This document shows, piece after piece, positions 5,290-5,522 of a stretch of DNA of 5,522 nucleotides (the stretch's first letter is position 1; each line of letters opens with the position of its first letter). Origin of the DNA: Clostridia bacterium (GTDB lineage Bacteria; Bacillota; Clostridia; Christensenellales; UBA3700). Below the pieces are notes generated by a model. It saw only the letters and a list, made by a program, of their open reading frames with translations, was not told the DNA's origin and did no database searches. Both the position numbers and the translations under genes were made by a program. The stretch covers positions 1-5,522 of the forward strand of contig CAAGRV010000031.1 of assembly GCA_900772745.1 (NCBI GenBank), written 5' to 3'.

Positions 5290-5522
5290 GAAAGCCTAGC
5301 TGTCAAATATTTTGCAAATTCCACAAAACTCACAGCTTTATCTCCGTATTTTTTTACACAATTTATAGATTGCTCATAGAGATTTTGTATAGTTTCGCGA
5401 GTTTTTTCTTCACCGACAACGCTAAGATAGGTGTTCTTGTTTTGCTCGGCGTCTTTTCCTACGGTTTTGCCCATCACTTCGGTGGTAGAATGTATGTCCA
5501 AAATATCGTCTACCAGCTGAAA
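5286..5522 (-). CDS. ispA: Polyprenyl diphosphate synthase IspA, C-terminal end (5' part beyond window)
   Basis: Only the last 78 residues and the TGA stop are inside the window. The visible part opens with FQLVDDILDIHSTTE, which contains the second Asp-rich motif (DDxxD: DDILD) that binds the diphosphate of isopentenyl diphosphate through Mg. GKTVGKDAEQNKNTYLSVVG follows, matching the family's GKTxGKD and K/N-x-T-Y motifs after it. The C-terminus (YGDKAVSFVEFAKYLTARLS) is the usual helix ending in a short basic tail. Position upstream of dxs and the Firmicutes gene order favour farnesyl/geranyl diphosphate synthase (IspA) over octaprenyl or heptaprenyl synthases. Chain length is set by residues near the first Asp-rich motif, which is outside the window, so product specificity cannot be confirmed. 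Confidence 0.9.
   Translation of the reverse strand, partial: FQLVDDILDIHSTTEVMGKTVGKDAEQNKNTYLSVVGEEKTRETIQNLYEQSINCVKKYGDKAVSFVEFAKYLTARLS

Noticed and set aside
1..5522. Search for CRISPR arrays, tRNA/rRNA genes, insertion sequences, toxin-antitoxin or phage genes
   Set aside because: No repeated spacer-like units, tRNA-like cloverleafs, transposase motifs or terminal inverted repeats were seen. The window is almost completely filled by a conserved housekeeping cluster.

Overview
All seven genes in this window lie on the minus strand, packed almost end to end. Read in transcription order from right to left they are: the 3' end of ispA (prenyl diphosphate synthase), a small multi-spanning membrane protein of unknown function, dxs, tlyA, nadK, argR and the 5' two-thirds or so of recN. 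This is the chromosomal neighbourhood conserved in Firmicutes (xseA-xseB-ispA-dxs-tlyA-nadK-argR/ahrC-recN), so the window is housekeeping rather than accessory DNA. The moderately AT-rich composition, an ArgR/AhrC repressor next to recN, and the extra membrane gene between ispA and dxs suggest an uncultured Clostridia-like lineage. TGA is a real stop codon (dxs and ispA both end in TGA at family-typical C-termini) and Trp is TGG, so the Mycoplasma genetic code is excluded. The species cannot be named from this sequence.

Layout from right to left: partial ispA (5522-5286); a 47-base AT-rich gap with a promoter-like sequence; the membrane protein (5238-4660); dxs (4682-2985), overlapping the previous gene by 23 bases; tlyA (2988-2266), overlapping dxs by 4 bases in an ATGA arrangement; a 27-base gap with a second, better promoter-like sequence; nadK (2238-1408); argR (1406-954), one base after the nadK stop; recN (948 to the left edge), five bases after the argR stop. 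No stretch longer than 50 bases lacks a gene.

Functionally, ispA and dxs bracket isoprenoid synthesis: Dxs makes DXP at the entry of the MEP pathway, and IspA condenses the C5 products into longer prenyl diphosphates. TlyA is a predicted rRNA 2'-O-methyltransferase, NadK makes NADP, ArgR senses arginine, and RecN is an SMC-like repair protein. The link between them is genomic rather than a single pathway.

The most interesting signal is regulatory. The only two gaps in the cluster each hold a sigma70/sigmaA-type promoter with a 17-base spacer, and in both the -35 hexamer overlaps the stop codon of the gene upstream. The promoter before nadK has a perfect TATAAT only six bases from the ATG, with no Shine-Dalgarno sequence, which predicts a leaderless mRNA. 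Its -35 is embedded in a near-palindrome resembling an ArgR operator (ARG box), which predicts that ArgR represses its own nadK-argR-recN unit. I found no evidence of a new defence, mobile or otherwise undescribed system.
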